64,000 bases of DNA from Bacteroidota bacterium (GTDB lineage Bacteria > Bacteroidota > Bacteroidia > 2-12-FULL-35-15), in NCBI GenBank assembly GCA_025963725.1, contig JAOQAE010000006.1, positions 62,001-126,000 on the forward strand. The letters are read 5' to 3'. The notes under the pieces were generated by a model. It saw only the letters and a program-made list of their open reading frames with translations, was not told the DNA's origin and ran no database searches. Positions 51,989 to 62,300 of the stretch are shown here, piece by piece; the stretch's first letter is position 1, and each line of letters starts with the position of its first letter. A program made the translations under genes and the position numbers.

Positions 51989-54069
51989 TCTTCCGCCTCC
52001 TTCTTCTTAAAATGCAATGCGTATGAAAGCCTGACAACAAACTCCCGCGACGGCCCCGGCAACGGCGCATGCAGCGAGTTGTACGGCTGGATGTAGCGCA
52101 GCTGCTCATCAAAGATATTGTACACGCCTATCCCGATGTCGAGCCCTTTTACCACGTTCTCGTAACGCAGGAACAGGTTCGCATAAAACGCGGAAGGCAG
52201 CCGTGTTACCACGCCGTTCCCGAGGCTGTCTATAGCAGTATAGGCGTAGCGGTCCGACTGAAACGTGCAGGAAGGGCTGATCGTGAAATGCCGTGTAATG
52301 TAAAAGCTCGTGTTCAGGTTCAGCTTGTGCGCGGGGAACGCAAGCAGCATCGCGCTGTTCTGCGGCACTTCATAATCCGCGATCTTTCCTTTACCTGCCG
52401 ATGTATAAAATGAATAATTAAAATTGATATAGCCCCAGTGGTCCTTCACTTTATATTCCAGCTCCGCACCGCGGCTGCCGTTGCTGCCCGCATTGTGATA
52501 GGCATCCTGCCCCGTCATGTTATCCACATAATACACAATGGCGCCTTTTGTAGTGATATCAAATACATTCAGCGTAAGAATGGATTTGCGCGTAAGCTGG
52601 TAGCCTACCTCCAGCTCTGCCACGCTGGTACGCTCCGGGTGCATGCCGGTGGAATCCGTCAGGTTAATGTTCTCGATCGTAGGTGCGCGGAAGGCATTGC
52701 TGTACAGCAATTTGAAATGCAGCTTGTTGAATTTTTTGGTAAGCCCGATCCTTGGCACAAAAGAGCTGCCGTATACATTGTGGTTATCGAAGCGCGCGCC
52801 CAGGATCACGTTCACCAGCCTGAACTTAGCCAGCGCCTGCGCATACACCGCTTCATTCAGGTAGCTCACCTTTTTCTGGTTGTCGGAATAATAGCTGCTG
52901 TCCACCCGGTCTTCCGCGCGGTCGTTGAACACCTCGCCGCCAAACGTGATATTAAGCTTCCTGTTGTAATTGTACGAGAAGCTGAGGTTACCGGTATAAC
53001 GGTCCACGATCTTGTAATACGGATCCGAAGTGGAATCGCCGGCTGTTCTCCATGGGATCTGGTGCTTGTAATTTATCTTTGGGGTAATGGTTAATTTCTC
53101 CCTTATCTTAAAGTTGTATTTCATTTCGCAGAAGGTGGAACTGAAGCGATCCCAGTAAGGAAGCTTCACCTGGTCGTAGCCATCGGCGCTTTGCACCGCA
53201 TATTCATCCATGATAAAGCGTGTGCTGAAATTTTTATAGGACAAGCCAACATTTAGGTTTGCCGGGTTAAGCGAAGAATATTCAGCCATATTGTAGCTGC
53301 CGCCATACAAGTCCTCAAACACTTTTTCACTCCGTCTGCCTTCGCCCATTGAGGCGGCGAGGCTGAAGTTCAGCGCGCCGATCTTTTTTCCCGCAGATAA
53401 AGAAACATTCCTCCTGGCGTAAGTATGCTGCATCTGCCCGTAAGTACCTGAAAGGGCAATTCCATCTATGTCTTCTCCGTCACGTGTAATGATATTGATC
53501 ACGCCGTACTCCGCATATCCGCCGTAAATGGCCGACCCCGGGCCGCGGATCACTTCTATGCGCTTGATCTGCTCTACCGGGAAATGATTGCCGAACTGCG
53601 TGGTGCCGAACAGGATCTCGTTCATTTCCTGCCCGTCGAGCAACAGCAATACTTTGCCTTCATGCGCCCAGTTGCCTCTCATGCCAATGCCTACAATGCC
53701 TTCCACATCCACACCGAAATCAACACCCGGGATCATATTCAGCACATCCATCAGGTCGCGGGCGCCGGAGTTCTTAATTTCCTCCTGCGTGATCAGGCTT
53801 ACGATGCTGGGCGATTCACGGCCCGACAAAGGCTTTTTGGAGGCCACGCCGATGAGGGAGTTGATCAGCTTCTCGAGCTCGCTGGATACCCCAACGGCCT
53901 TTAGCTTTTGCAGCTGCTCGATCGACATCTCGTAATAATCCAGCGTATCTTTTTGCGCCACCGGATCGGTAACATGCAGTGTATCCTGCTGCGCGAAGGA
54001 AGAAAAAGGGCATGCAAGGAACACGACGCCGCAAAGCAGCATGGATAATAAAAGTCGTGTGTGTTGCAT
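51985..54069 (-). CDS. TonB-dependent outer-membrane receptor
   Basis: 694 residues from ATG 54069, chosen because it places the signal peptide (RLLLSMLLCGVVFLACPFSSFA) at the N-terminus; ATG 54093 and a TTG at 54150 give longer, less likely starts. A plug domain (about 75-190: SGRESPSIVSLITQEEIKNSG, DLMDVLNMIPGVDFG, IKRIEVIRGPGSAIYGG) precedes a 22-strand-type barrel with TYSG-like aromatic strands to the end. It lacks the SusC-type N-terminal extension, so it is more like vitamin B12/siderophore or metal receptors. The gene overlaps yfiR by 4 bp. Confidence 0.9.
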   Translation of the reverse strand: MQHTRLLLSMLLCGVVFLACPFSSFAQQDTLHVTDPVAQKDTLDYYEMSIEQLQKLKAVGVSSELEKLINSLIGVASKKPLSGRESPSIVSLITQEEIKNSGARDLMDVLNMIPGVDFGVDVEGIVGIGMRGNWAHEGKVLLLLDGQEMNEILFGTTQFGNHFPVEQIKRIEVIRGPGSAIYGGYAEYGVINIITRDGEDIDGIALSGTYGQMQHTYARRNVSLSAGKKIGALNFSLAASMGEGRRSEKVFEDLYGGSYNMAEYSSLNPANLNVGLSYKNFSTRFIMDEYAVQSADGYDQVKLPYWDRFSSTFCEMKYNFKIREKLTITPKINYKHQIPWRTAGDSTSDPYYKIVDRYTGNLSFSYNYNRKLNITFGGEVFNDRAEDRVDSSYYSDNQKKVSYLNEAVYAQALAKFRLVNVILGARFDNHNVYGSSFVPRIGLTKKFNKLHFKLLYSNAFRAPTIENINLTDSTGMHPERTSVAELEVGYQLTRKSILTLNVFDITTKGAIVYYVDNMTGQDAYHNAGSNGSRGAELEYKVKDHWGYINFNYSFYTSAGKGKIADYEVPQNSAMLLAFPAHKLNLNTSFYITRHFTISPSCTFQSDRYAYTAIDSLGNGVVTRLPSAFYANLFLRYENVVKGLDIGIGVYNIFDEQLRYIQPYNSLHAPLPGPSREFVVRLSYALHFKKKEAEE

Positions 54070-54193
54070 AGATGTATGGAGTAACGGAGACATAAATATA
54101 TACGTTTTTTTGGCAGAAAAACCAAACAGGCTAAATTTTCCAAAGGCCAAATGGCATAATAATGTAGTCGCTTATTTATAAAACACACACCAC

Positions 54194-55369
54194 ATGGAAA
54201 CTAAAAAAGCAGATAAAAAATTTGTTGCGAGGAGCAAATTCGAAGATTTTGAGATCGCCCGGGCAGAGGGCATTTATATATACGACAACCGGGATAATAA
54301 GTACATCGACTTTCTGATGGGCTGGTGCGTAGGCAATCTCGGTTGGGGAAACCCGGAAATAGAAAAGGCGATGCGCGAGTTCGACGGCCCCGACTATGTG
54401 CTGCCCGGATTCATGTACAAACCCTGGTCGGAGCTTGCGGAGCTGCTTGCAGAGATCACACCGGGCAACCTTTCGAAAAGCTTCCGCACCACCGGCGGCA
54501 CCGAATCGGTGGAAACCGCCATGCAGCTGGCGATGGCCTATACGGGCAGAAGGAAATTCCTGTCGCTGGAAGGCAGCTACCATGGTAACTCTATTGCCAC
54601 CTTAAGCCTTGGCGGGAGCGAGGGCAAGGACAAGCTGGCCAATCCATTGCAGAACTGCCACAAAATAGAATTGCCGCTTGATGAAAAAGCGCTGGCAAGA
54701 GTGGAAACACAGCTGAAGCAGAAGGATGTGGCTGCATTCATTATGGAAGCCGTATCCTGCAACCTCGGTGTCTACATCCCGAAACCGGAGTTCATGCGGG
54801 GATTGCAGGCGCTGTGCAGGCAATACGGCACGCTGCTGGTGATCGATGAAGTGGCAACGGGCTTTGGCCGTACAGGAAAAATGTTCGCCTGCATGCATTT
54901 CGGCCTGGAGCCTGATATCCTTTGCATGGGAAAAGCGCTCTCAGGCGGCTATGCAGGAATAGGCGCCACCATTACCACGGAAGAGATCGCGGACGCGGTG
55001 AAGGAGGATGTTTCCATTTACTCCACCTATGGCTGGCATCCGAGGAGCGTGCATGCCGCCCTTGTGAATCTTAATTATATTGTACGCAATGAGGAAGAGC
55101 TGATGCAGCATGTGAAGGAAATGTCGGCGCGGATCGTGAGCAGCATGCTCAACATGAGCTTTAGAACAGAAACGCAGATCCATGCAAAGGGACTTGCGAT
55201 CAGCGTGGATGTGAACGACAGCGACTATGCAGAGGAAATTAAAAAGCAATGCCGGAAAAACGGGCTGGTGATCACCGTGCAGGAAACCAAGCTGGTGTTC
55301 TTCCCTGCACTTACGATCAAAAAAGAGGAAGTGGAAGAAGCCATGGCGATCCTTCGCAACAGCATCTGA
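54194..55369 (+). CDS. Class III PLP aminotransferase
   Basis: 391 residues with fold-type I features: FLMGWCVGNLGWGNPEI, TTGGTESVETAMQLA (PLP phosphate loop), EGSYHGNS, the catalytic-aspartate motif LVIDEVATGFGRTG and the PLP lysine in MGKALSGGYAG (near 256). These place it among ornithine/acetylornithine/GABA-type aminotransferases. The substrate is not fixed; no arginine or lysine pathway genes are near. It converges on the signalling block, 20 bp from the kinase stop. Confidence 0.9.
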   Translation: METKKADKKFVARSKFEDFEIARAEGIYIYDNRDNKYIDFLMGWCVGNLGWGNPEIEKAMREFDGPDYVLPGFMYKPWSELAELLAEITPGNLSKSFRTTGGTESVETAMQLAMAYTGRRKFLSLEGSYHGNSIATLSLGGSEGKDKLANPLQNCHKIELPLDEKALARVETQLKQKDVAAFIMEAVSCNLGVYIPKPEFMRGLQALCRQYGTLLVIDEVATGFGRTGKMFACMHFGLEPDILCMGKALSGGYAGIGATITTEEIADAVKEDVSIYSTYGWHPRSVHAALVNLNYIVRNEEELMQHVKEMSARIVSSMLNMSFRTETQIHAKGLAISVDVNDSDYAEEIKKQCRKNGLVITVQETKLVFFPALTIKKEEVEEAMAILRNSI

Positions 55370-55389
55370 CAAAAGTATTCAACTGCTGC

Positions 55390-56586
55390 TTATTCGTAAT
55401 GCCTGATCGAGAAAAAGAAAGTGGTGCCTTTGCCATATTCCGATTCCATCCAGATCTCGCCGCCAAGGCGCTGAACGATCTTCAGGCAGATGGCAAGACC
55501 GATACCGGTGCCGGGGTAATGCTGCATGGAATGCAGGCGCTGGAAGATCTCGAAAATCTTGGTTGAATATTCTTTCTTGATGCCGATCCCGTTGTCTTCA
55601 ACGGAGAACAAATAATGATCGCCCTGTTTTTTTGCGCTGATCTTAATAACAGGCGCACGGTCGCTCCTGAACTTGATCGAGTTGCCGATCAGGTTCTGGA
55701 ACAGCTGTACCATGTGCAGCCGGTTCGCCATTATGGAAGGCAGCTCCTCTATTTCGAGGGTGGCCTGGCTCTCCTTGATGCTGTCGTTCAGGTTTTGCAG
55801 CACCTCCGCAAGGATCACATTGCAATTCACTGTTTCCAGCTCGCCCTCCATCCTGTTGATGCGCGAATATTCCAGCAGGTCGTTGATCAGCGTTTTCATT
55901 CTCCTGCTGCCGCTTACTACAAACTCCATGAACTCGATCGCCTCCGCATCCAGGTGTGCCCCGAACTTTTTCTGCAGCAGCTGTATATAGCTCGTGATGG
56001 TACGCAGCGGCTCCTGCAGGTCATGCGAAGCCACATACGCGAACTTCTCCAGCTCCTGCACATTGCGCATCAAATCGTTGGAGCGCTGCTCCAGCTGTAT
56101 GTTCAGCATCTTCAGGTGCTCTCCCTGGATCCTCAGCTCCTGGTTCTTCCTGTACAGGTCAACAAACACCTCCACCTTTGCCTTGAGGATCTCGGGAATG
56201 TACGGCTTCAGCATATAATCCACCGCACCCGCCTTGTAGCCTTTGAAAACATTTTCCGTCGTTTTGTTATCCGCCGTAAGAAAAATGATCGGTATGTATT
56301 TCAGCTTTTCGCTCTGCCGGATCAGCTCCGCAGTTTCAAATCCATTCAGCACAGGCATCTGTACGTCCATCAATATGATCGCGAAGTCCTGCTCCTTCAG
56401 AAGGATCTTCAGGGCATCGCGCCCCGAGTTCGCCTCCACGAGGGTGTAATGCTCGTTCGCAAGCGTGAGCGACAAGGACAGCAGATTTTCCTTACGGTCA
56501 TCCACCAGCAGGATCTTCACCATTTGCTCTGTTTCTGTCATCATCAGGCCGTTGTTCCAGGTACCTTGTTTCGGAAGGATCTCCAT
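55390..56586 (-). CDS. Response-regulator-histidine kinase fusion
   Basis: 398 residues. REC domain at 22-140 (KILLVDDRKENLLS, phospho-acceptor D74 in LMDVQMP, T104, K127), a coiled-coil linker 140-180, HisKA with H188 (FAYVASHDLQEPLRT) and an HATPase with N box, G1 (SVEDNGIGIKKEY) and G2 (HYPGTGIGLAICLKIV). There is no sensor domain or membrane segment, so it probably takes phosphate from another kinase and passes it on, or autophosphorylates. Its start overlaps the HPt gene's stop by 1 bp (TAATG). Confidence 0.9.
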   Translation of the reverse strand: MEILPKQGTWNNGLMMTETEQMVKILLVDDRKENLLSLSLTLANEHYTLVEANSGRDALKILLKEQDFAIILMDVQMPVLNGFETAELIRQSEKLKYIPIIFLTADNKTTENVFKGYKAGAVDYMLKPYIPEILKAKVEVFVDLYRKNQELRIQGEHLKMLNIQLEQRSNDLMRNVQELEKFAYVASHDLQEPLRTITSYIQLLQKKFGAHLDAEAIEFMEFVVSGSRRMKTLINDLLEYSRINRMEGELETVNCNVILAEVLQNLNDSIKESQATLEIEELPSIMANRLHMVQLFQNLIGNSIKFRSDRAPVIKISAKKQGDHYLFSVEDNGIGIKKEYSTKIFEIFQRLHSMQHYPGTGIGLAICLKIVQRLGGEIWMESEYGKGTTFFFSIRHYE

Positions 56587-56945
56587 TACTGGAATTTTTT
56601 CTTTTCTTCCTGCAGCTCAGCGATCACTTCGTTTGTGATGGAGTGAATGCTTGCGATCAGCCCCGGCAATTCATTCATGTGCGATTCGCTGCCGCCGAAC
56701 TCTTCCACCGAATGAACCATGTCCTCCAGCTCCTTCACGCCCATGAACGAATAGGACGGCTTCATCTTGTGCGCTGTAGCCTTTAATGCATTCCAGTCCT
56801 TGTTTTTCAGGTGGTTCTGCAGGTTCTCCACTTCTCCCGGGATCTCTTCCGTAAAAACGGTGATCATCTGCAGGATAAATTCATCACTCCCGTTTGCGAT
56901 CTGCTTCAGGTATTCAAGGTCAATATGCTTGTTATTTGTTTCCAT
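56586..56945 (-). CDS. HPt phosphotransfer protein
   Basis: 119 residues. KATAHKMKPSYSFMG is the HPt motif with phospho-histidine H59 in a four-helix bundle. A free HPt next to two hybrid proteins is the classic intermediate of a multistep phosphorelay. It overlaps the following kinase gene by 1 bp and lies 9 bp after the large hybrid kinase, so the three are co-expressed. Confidence 0.9.
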   Translation of the reverse strand: METNNKHIDLEYLKQIANGSDEFILQMITVFTEEIPGEVENLQNHLKNKDWNALKATAHKMKPSYSFMGVKELEDMVHSVEEFGGSESHMNELPGLIASIHSITNEVIAELQEEKKKFQ

Positions 56946-56954
56946 TTTGTTTAT

Positions 56955-59381
56955 TTATTTATCTACGTAATTTTTATTTATTGCTGAAATTATTTTTGAA
57001 TACAACATTTTTTTATCGAAGGGCTTGGAGATGTAATCGTCCATGCCTACGTTCAGGCATTTCTCCGCTTCGCCTGCAAGCGCATGCGCTGTCATTGCAA
57101 TGATCGGCACGTGGCAGCGCGGCTCGTCAAATGTTTTACGCACCCTTCTTGTAGCTTCGTAGCCATCCATCTCCGGCATCTGGATGTCCATAAGCACCAC
57201 ATCGTAATCATTGTTCTTGATCTTCTCAACAGCCATCAGGCCGTTATCCGCCACATCCACTTTCCAATGCCAGTCGTTGAGCACCTTCTTGGCCAGGATC
57301 TGGTTGAGATTATTGTCCTCCACCAGTAAAATATGCAGCTCCTTTAAAAATTCAGGTTCCGGCATTTCCTGTACCTTTTTCTTTCCTGTATCCGGGTTAA
57401 GGTTCTTTTTGAACTTAATGTTGAAGGTGAACACCGAGCCTTCTCCCACTTTACTTTCCACCCTGATAGAGCCGCCCTGCATCTCGATGAGCTGCTTCAC
57501 AATAGTAAGGCCGAGCCCCGTACCGCCGTATTTGCGGGTGGTTTCGTTGCTCGCCTGCGTAAAGCCTTCAAACACGCTTGCCAGCTTATTCTCCGGGATC
57601 CCGATCCCAGAATCGATTACTTTGAATTCCAGCTCCACCTCATCGCCCGATTCCTTCAGCAGGTCAACAGTAACTTTTACCTCGCCCATCTCCGTGAACT
57701 TGATCGCATTTCCCACAAGGTTCAGGAAGATCTGGTTCAGGCGGGTAGGGTCGCCGATCAGGTGATCCGGAATTTTTTTATCGATCTTGGTAAGCAGCTG
57801 GATGTTCTTTTCGGTCGACTTCGGCAGCATCATTTCCGTAAAGGTGGAGAACACCTGCGAAAGGCGGAACTCGATCTGCTCGAATACAAATTTCCCCGAC
57901 TGGATCTTTGAAAAATCAAGAATATCATTGATGATCACCAGCAGGTTCTCTCCGGAAGTTTTAACGGCATTGATGTATTGTTTCTGCTCGGCGTTCAGTT
58001 CTGTTTTAAGCAGCAGGCTTGTAAATCCTACGATGGCATTCATCGGCGTGCGGATCTCGTGGCTCATGTTCGCAAGGAACTGCTCCTTCACCTTCATCAG
58101 CTCCTCCAGCTCCTTCCTTGCCTGCATCAGCTCCTGCACCGCATTGTTCGCTTCTTTCAATGATTGCTCAGCCACTTTGTTTGCGCGGATCAGCTCCTCC
58201 TCTATTTTCTTTCTCAGCGTGATATCCGATTCAATGGCAAGGATCCGTTCAACGTTGCCTTCCTTGTTCAGCACAGGCGTAAGCGTTGTGATCACAAAGT
58301 ATTCGCTGCCGTCCTTCGCATAATTTTTGCTTTCATAGATCACCGGCTTTTTCTCGGTGATCACCGACAGGTAAAAATTAGCCTGCTGCGAAAGGCCGGT
58401 ATCACTGCCTTTTCGAAGCACCTCGCCATGCGTGTCCTTCACCTCTTCCAGCGTATAACCGGTGAGCTTTGTAAATCCTTCATTGATCCATTTGATCCGC
58501 CCTTCCTTATCGGCAATGATCACCGAGTTGTTCGACTTGGTGGCCGCTACCGCCAACTTTTCCATTTCCTCCTCATTCACGCGCTCGGAAACATCCTGCA
58601 GCGTTCCTATCACACGCACCACTTTTCCCGAATCGTTGCGTATCGCTTCTCCCTTGGCATCCAGTGTCCTGATGGTTTTATCCGGGCGGATGATGCGGTA
58701 ATAAAAATTAAAAGGCTTTCCTTCGCTGATGGAAGTTTCCATCATGGTCTTCACATATTCCTTATCCGCAAGGTGCGTAAGGTCGATCAGCCTGTCGTAC
58801 GTCACCACCTCCGAAGGATCCAGCCTGTAGATCCTGTACAGCTCTTCCGACCATGTAAAAATATTCGTTTCAATATTCCATTCCCAGTTTCCGATATGCG
58901 CTAACTTCTGTGCCTCTGCAAGGCGCAACTTTTCCCTGTTCAGCGCCTGCGTTTGCTCCTCGAGCTTTTTTGTTTTTTCAGAAAGCTCGTTCAGCAAACG
59001 GTAACGCTCGATACTGTATTTGATGGAGCGCTTTAAATTGCTCACCTTCAGTTTTCCCTTTACAAGAAAATCCTGCGCGCCCAGCTTCATCGCGTTGATC
59101 CCCATCGACTCGTCCTCCATGCCCGTAAGCACGATGATCGGCGTATCCGAAGCTTTTTCATGAATGCGCTTGAATGTATCCAGCCCGTCACTGTCAGGCA
59201 GCGAAAGGTCCAGGATAATGATCGTGAACTCATGCTTTTCGAGCAGCTCCAGCCCCTTCGATAAATAGTCCGCAGTCATCAGGCTGAAAATGTTTTCGAA
59301 CGACTCTTTCAGGTAAATGTCGATTAATCGTGCATCCCCCGGGTTGTCCTCAACTAACAGTATGTTTATTTTCTCTTCCAT
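56955..59381 (-). CDS. Hybrid histidine kinase (REC-PAS-PAS-HisKA-HATPase-REC)
   Basis: 808 residues, no membrane segment. REC 1 at 5-125 with D58 (ILDLSLPDSDG). PAS 1 around 165-275 (NWEWNIETNIFTWSEELYRIY), PAS 2 around 280-400 (KSNNSVIIADKEGRIKWINEGF), HisKA with H441 (ANMSHEIRTPMNAI), HATPase (NAIKFTEMGEV, DSGIGIPE, KYGGTGLGLTI) and a C-terminal REC with D732 (VVLMDIQMPEMDGYE). An output of two receivers with an internal kinase plus a downstream HPt argues for a relay. The gene is 9 bp before the HPt gene. Confidence 0.92.
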   Translation of the reverse strand: MEEKINILLVEDNPGDARLIDIYLKESFENIFSLMTADYLSKGLELLEKHEFTIIILDLSLPDSDGLDTFKRIHEKASDTPIIVLTGMEDESMGINAMKLGAQDFLVKGKLKVSNLKRSIKYSIERYRLLNELSEKTKKLEEQTQALNREKLRLAEAQKLAHIGNWEWNIETNIFTWSEELYRIYRLDPSEVVTYDRLIDLTHLADKEYVKTMMETSISEGKPFNFYYRIIRPDKTIRTLDAKGEAIRNDSGKVVRVIGTLQDVSERVNEEEMEKLAVAATKSNNSVIIADKEGRIKWINEGFTKLTGYTLEEVKDTHGEVLRKGSDTGLSQQANFYLSVITEKKPVIYESKNYAKDGSEYFVITTLTPVLNKEGNVERILAIESDITLRKKIEEELIRANKVAEQSLKEANNAVQELMQARKELEELMKVKEQFLANMSHEIRTPMNAIVGFTSLLLKTELNAEQKQYINAVKTSGENLLVIINDILDFSKIQSGKFVFEQIEFRLSQVFSTFTEMMLPKSTEKNIQLLTKIDKKIPDHLIGDPTRLNQIFLNLVGNAIKFTEMGEVKVTVDLLKESGDEVELEFKVIDSGIGIPENKLASVFEGFTQASNETTRKYGGTGLGLTIVKQLIEMQGGSIRVESKVGEGSVFTFNIKFKKNLNPDTGKKKVQEMPEPEFLKELHILLVEDNNLNQILAKKVLNDWHWKVDVADNGLMAVEKIKNNDYDVVLMDIQMPEMDGYEATRRVRKTFDEPRCHVPIIAMTAHALAGEAEKCLNVGMDDYISKPFDKKMLYSKIISAINKNYVDK

Positions 59382-59396
59382 TGGATTTATGATTGC

Positions 59397-62300
59397 CTAT
59401 ACTTTTTCTTCAATAAGTTTTGAATTCTTTAACCGTTTCGAGATGGTGAAATAAAATGTGCTTCCGTTCCCGGCTTCCGACTCCATCCAGATCTCGCCGC
59501 CATGGCGCTCCACAATCTTCTTGCAGATCGCCAGCCCGATCCCTGTTCCAGGGTATTTGTCCTTAGTGTGCAGCCGCTGGAAGATCACGAAGATCTTCTT
59601 CGAATATTCCGGGTCGATCCCTATCCCGTTGTCCGTCACCGAAAAAAGAAACTCATTGTCTTTCTCCTCCGCCGAAATAACGATCTCCGGAATTTGCTTA
59701 TCCCTGAACTTTATGGCGTTGGAGATCAGGTTCTGGAACAGCTGCCCGATCAGCGTATGGTCGCCAACCATGCGCGGCATCGGGTTTACCTTTATCACTG
59801 CATCATTTTTCTGGATCGTATCGCGCAGGTCGTGCAGCACCACTTCCATTACTTCGTTTACATCCATCGGCTCAAACGGCCTGATCCTGTTCACCCTCGA
59901 ATACTCCAGCAGGCTCTGGATCAGCGCACGCATCCTGTTGCTGCCGTCCACCGCAAACGCGATGAACTCATTCGCATCCTGGTCGAGCTTATCCTTGTAG
60001 CGCTTTTCAAGCAGCTGCACATAGCTTGTCACCATGCGCAAAGGCTCCTGCAAATCGTGTGAAGCAACGTATGCAAACTGCTCCAGCTCTGCGTTCGAGC
60101 GCGAAAGCTCTTCCGACTTCATCTTTAATTCGATCTCCGTCCTTTTCCTGTCGGTGATGTCGTTGGAAATTCCAAGCAGGTATCTTGGCTTTCCCGTTTC
60201 ATCATAGATCGGGATCTTCTTCGTTTCAAGCGTGCGCAGCCCTTTATCTTTCGTATGCACAAGCTCTTCCGGGATCTCTGACAGCTTGCCGCTTTCCAGC
60301 ACCTCCCTGTCCTTTCCGATAAAAAATTCCGCTTCCTTCTCAGGGAAAAAATCATAATCGTTCTTCCCGATCAGCTCTTCCCTCGAATAACCGAGCAGCT
60401 CTTCGCCCGCCTTGTTGAACTTCACGAACCTCAGCGTATGCGCATCCTTTACAAAGAGCATGTTCGGGAGGTTCTCAACAACCGAGTCGAGAAAATTCTC
60501 CGACGATTTCAGGCGCGCCTCTGCAAGCTTCCGCTGGGTGATGTCTTTTATAAAGCCGATGAAAATGTATTTTCCATTCACCATGATGGGTGATGAAATA
60601 CTGAGTGAAACGCTGAACTCGTTCCCTGATTTATTCAATGCTTCTATTTCAATGGTCTTGTTCAGCACAGGCCCTTCGCCTGTCGACAGGAAATGGCGGA
60701 TGCCCCTAAGGTGCGCCGCACGGTGCTTTTCAGGAATGATGTACTCATGCAGCGGCTTCTCCAATACTTCTTCCGCTGTCCAGCCGAAGATCTGCTCCGC
60801 CTTCGGATTCCATTCCACAACGTTGCTTTCAGCGTCCATCACGATCACCGCATCGGGGGCATTCTTAATGATCGCCTGCAGCTGCTGCTCGCTTGCCTTT
60901 AATTTTTCTTCGGCAAGCTTGCGCTCCGTCATATTGCGCGTCACCTTCACAAAGCCCATCAGCTTTTTATTATTGTCATAAAGAGCGGTAAGCACCACAT
61001 TGGCCCAAAACTCGGTGCCATCCTTCTTCACGCGCCAGCCTTCACTCTCATAGCGGCCAAGCTCTTTCGCAGTCCTCAGGTTATATTCCGGCTCGCCGCG
61101 CTCGATCTCATCGGCAGTGTAAAAAACGGAAATATGTTTTCCTATCACCTCATCCGCCGTGTAGCCTTTGATATGCTGCGCGCCTGAATTCCAGGAAGCA
61201 ATGCGCCCATCCGGATCCACGCGGAAGATCGCATAGTCCTTCACGCTTTCTACCAGCAGCCTGAAGCGCTCCTCGCTCTCCTGCAGCTTCTGCACACGCA
61301 CCTTCAGCTCATCGCTCAACGTGTTCATTCCGGCAGCTATCGCATCTATCTCATCGCCTTTGGGGCTGATAGGCACTTTCTGCGAAAAATCAAAAACAGT
61401 GTATTTCAAGATAGCTGCAAAAATATTTTCGATCCTCTTCTGGTAATCGTCCAGCTTCTCGGTGCGCTTATTCACAAGCGCAGCAAGCTCGTTATGGGCC
61501 AGCTGCAATGCCGCCTCCGACTGTTCCCGCTCGTTGATCGCAGCGCCCATGGCCATGATGGTGAGGCTGAGAATGGAAACGTAGATCTCCGAAGAGAGCA
61601 GCGATTCATTATAACCGGTTCCGGCAAAAGGCCCGTGGCCCATCATAGTTTGCCACAATGCAATACCGCTTGCCAGGAGAATAGATACAGCCGTTTCAAG
61701 CTGTCCGAAGCGGAATGCAGCCCACAACAAAGGGGGCAGCATGAGATACGGCTTAATAAAGACAGGCTCGGAATACAGCCAGTCGCTGAAAATCCCCTGG
61801 CCTACAACGAAGATGAGCGTGAATACCACCAGCAGCTCAAATTTTCTTCGCGGCCGCCATCCTGCCCTCAGCTGCCTGTACAGGCTCAGCAAAAAAGGGC
61901 TCACCACAAAGATTCCCGCAGCGCTTCCAAGCCACCATGCGGGCCAGATGGCTGTATAAGAGCTCCATGGCGATACGCCACCCACGCACAGGGCGGTAGC
62001 GCCTGCAGTTGCGCCTGCGAGACACATGAAAAGCACTGCCAGGGCAAACTCAAAAACAGGCCTTACTTTCTCAAAGCCTACAACCCTTCCGGTAGTACGT
62101 TTGAGCAGCGCAGTGCCTATAAGCATCTCCAGCGCAAACCCTATCGCGATGATGAGCGATACCCATACCGCCGAATACAGGCTGGTGGTTCCGGATGAAC
62201 TGAAAACGATGATATTGGTAACAAAGGAACCGATCACCAGGCCCGGAAGAACCCTCGGCCCGAACATCAGCATGGCTGCGAAGGCAACGCCCTCAACCGG

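Noticed and set aside
55615-56646. Plus-strand open frame of 343 codons opposite the REC-kinase gene
   Set aside because: Antisense to well-supported kinase and HPt genes; the composition is that of a shadow frame.
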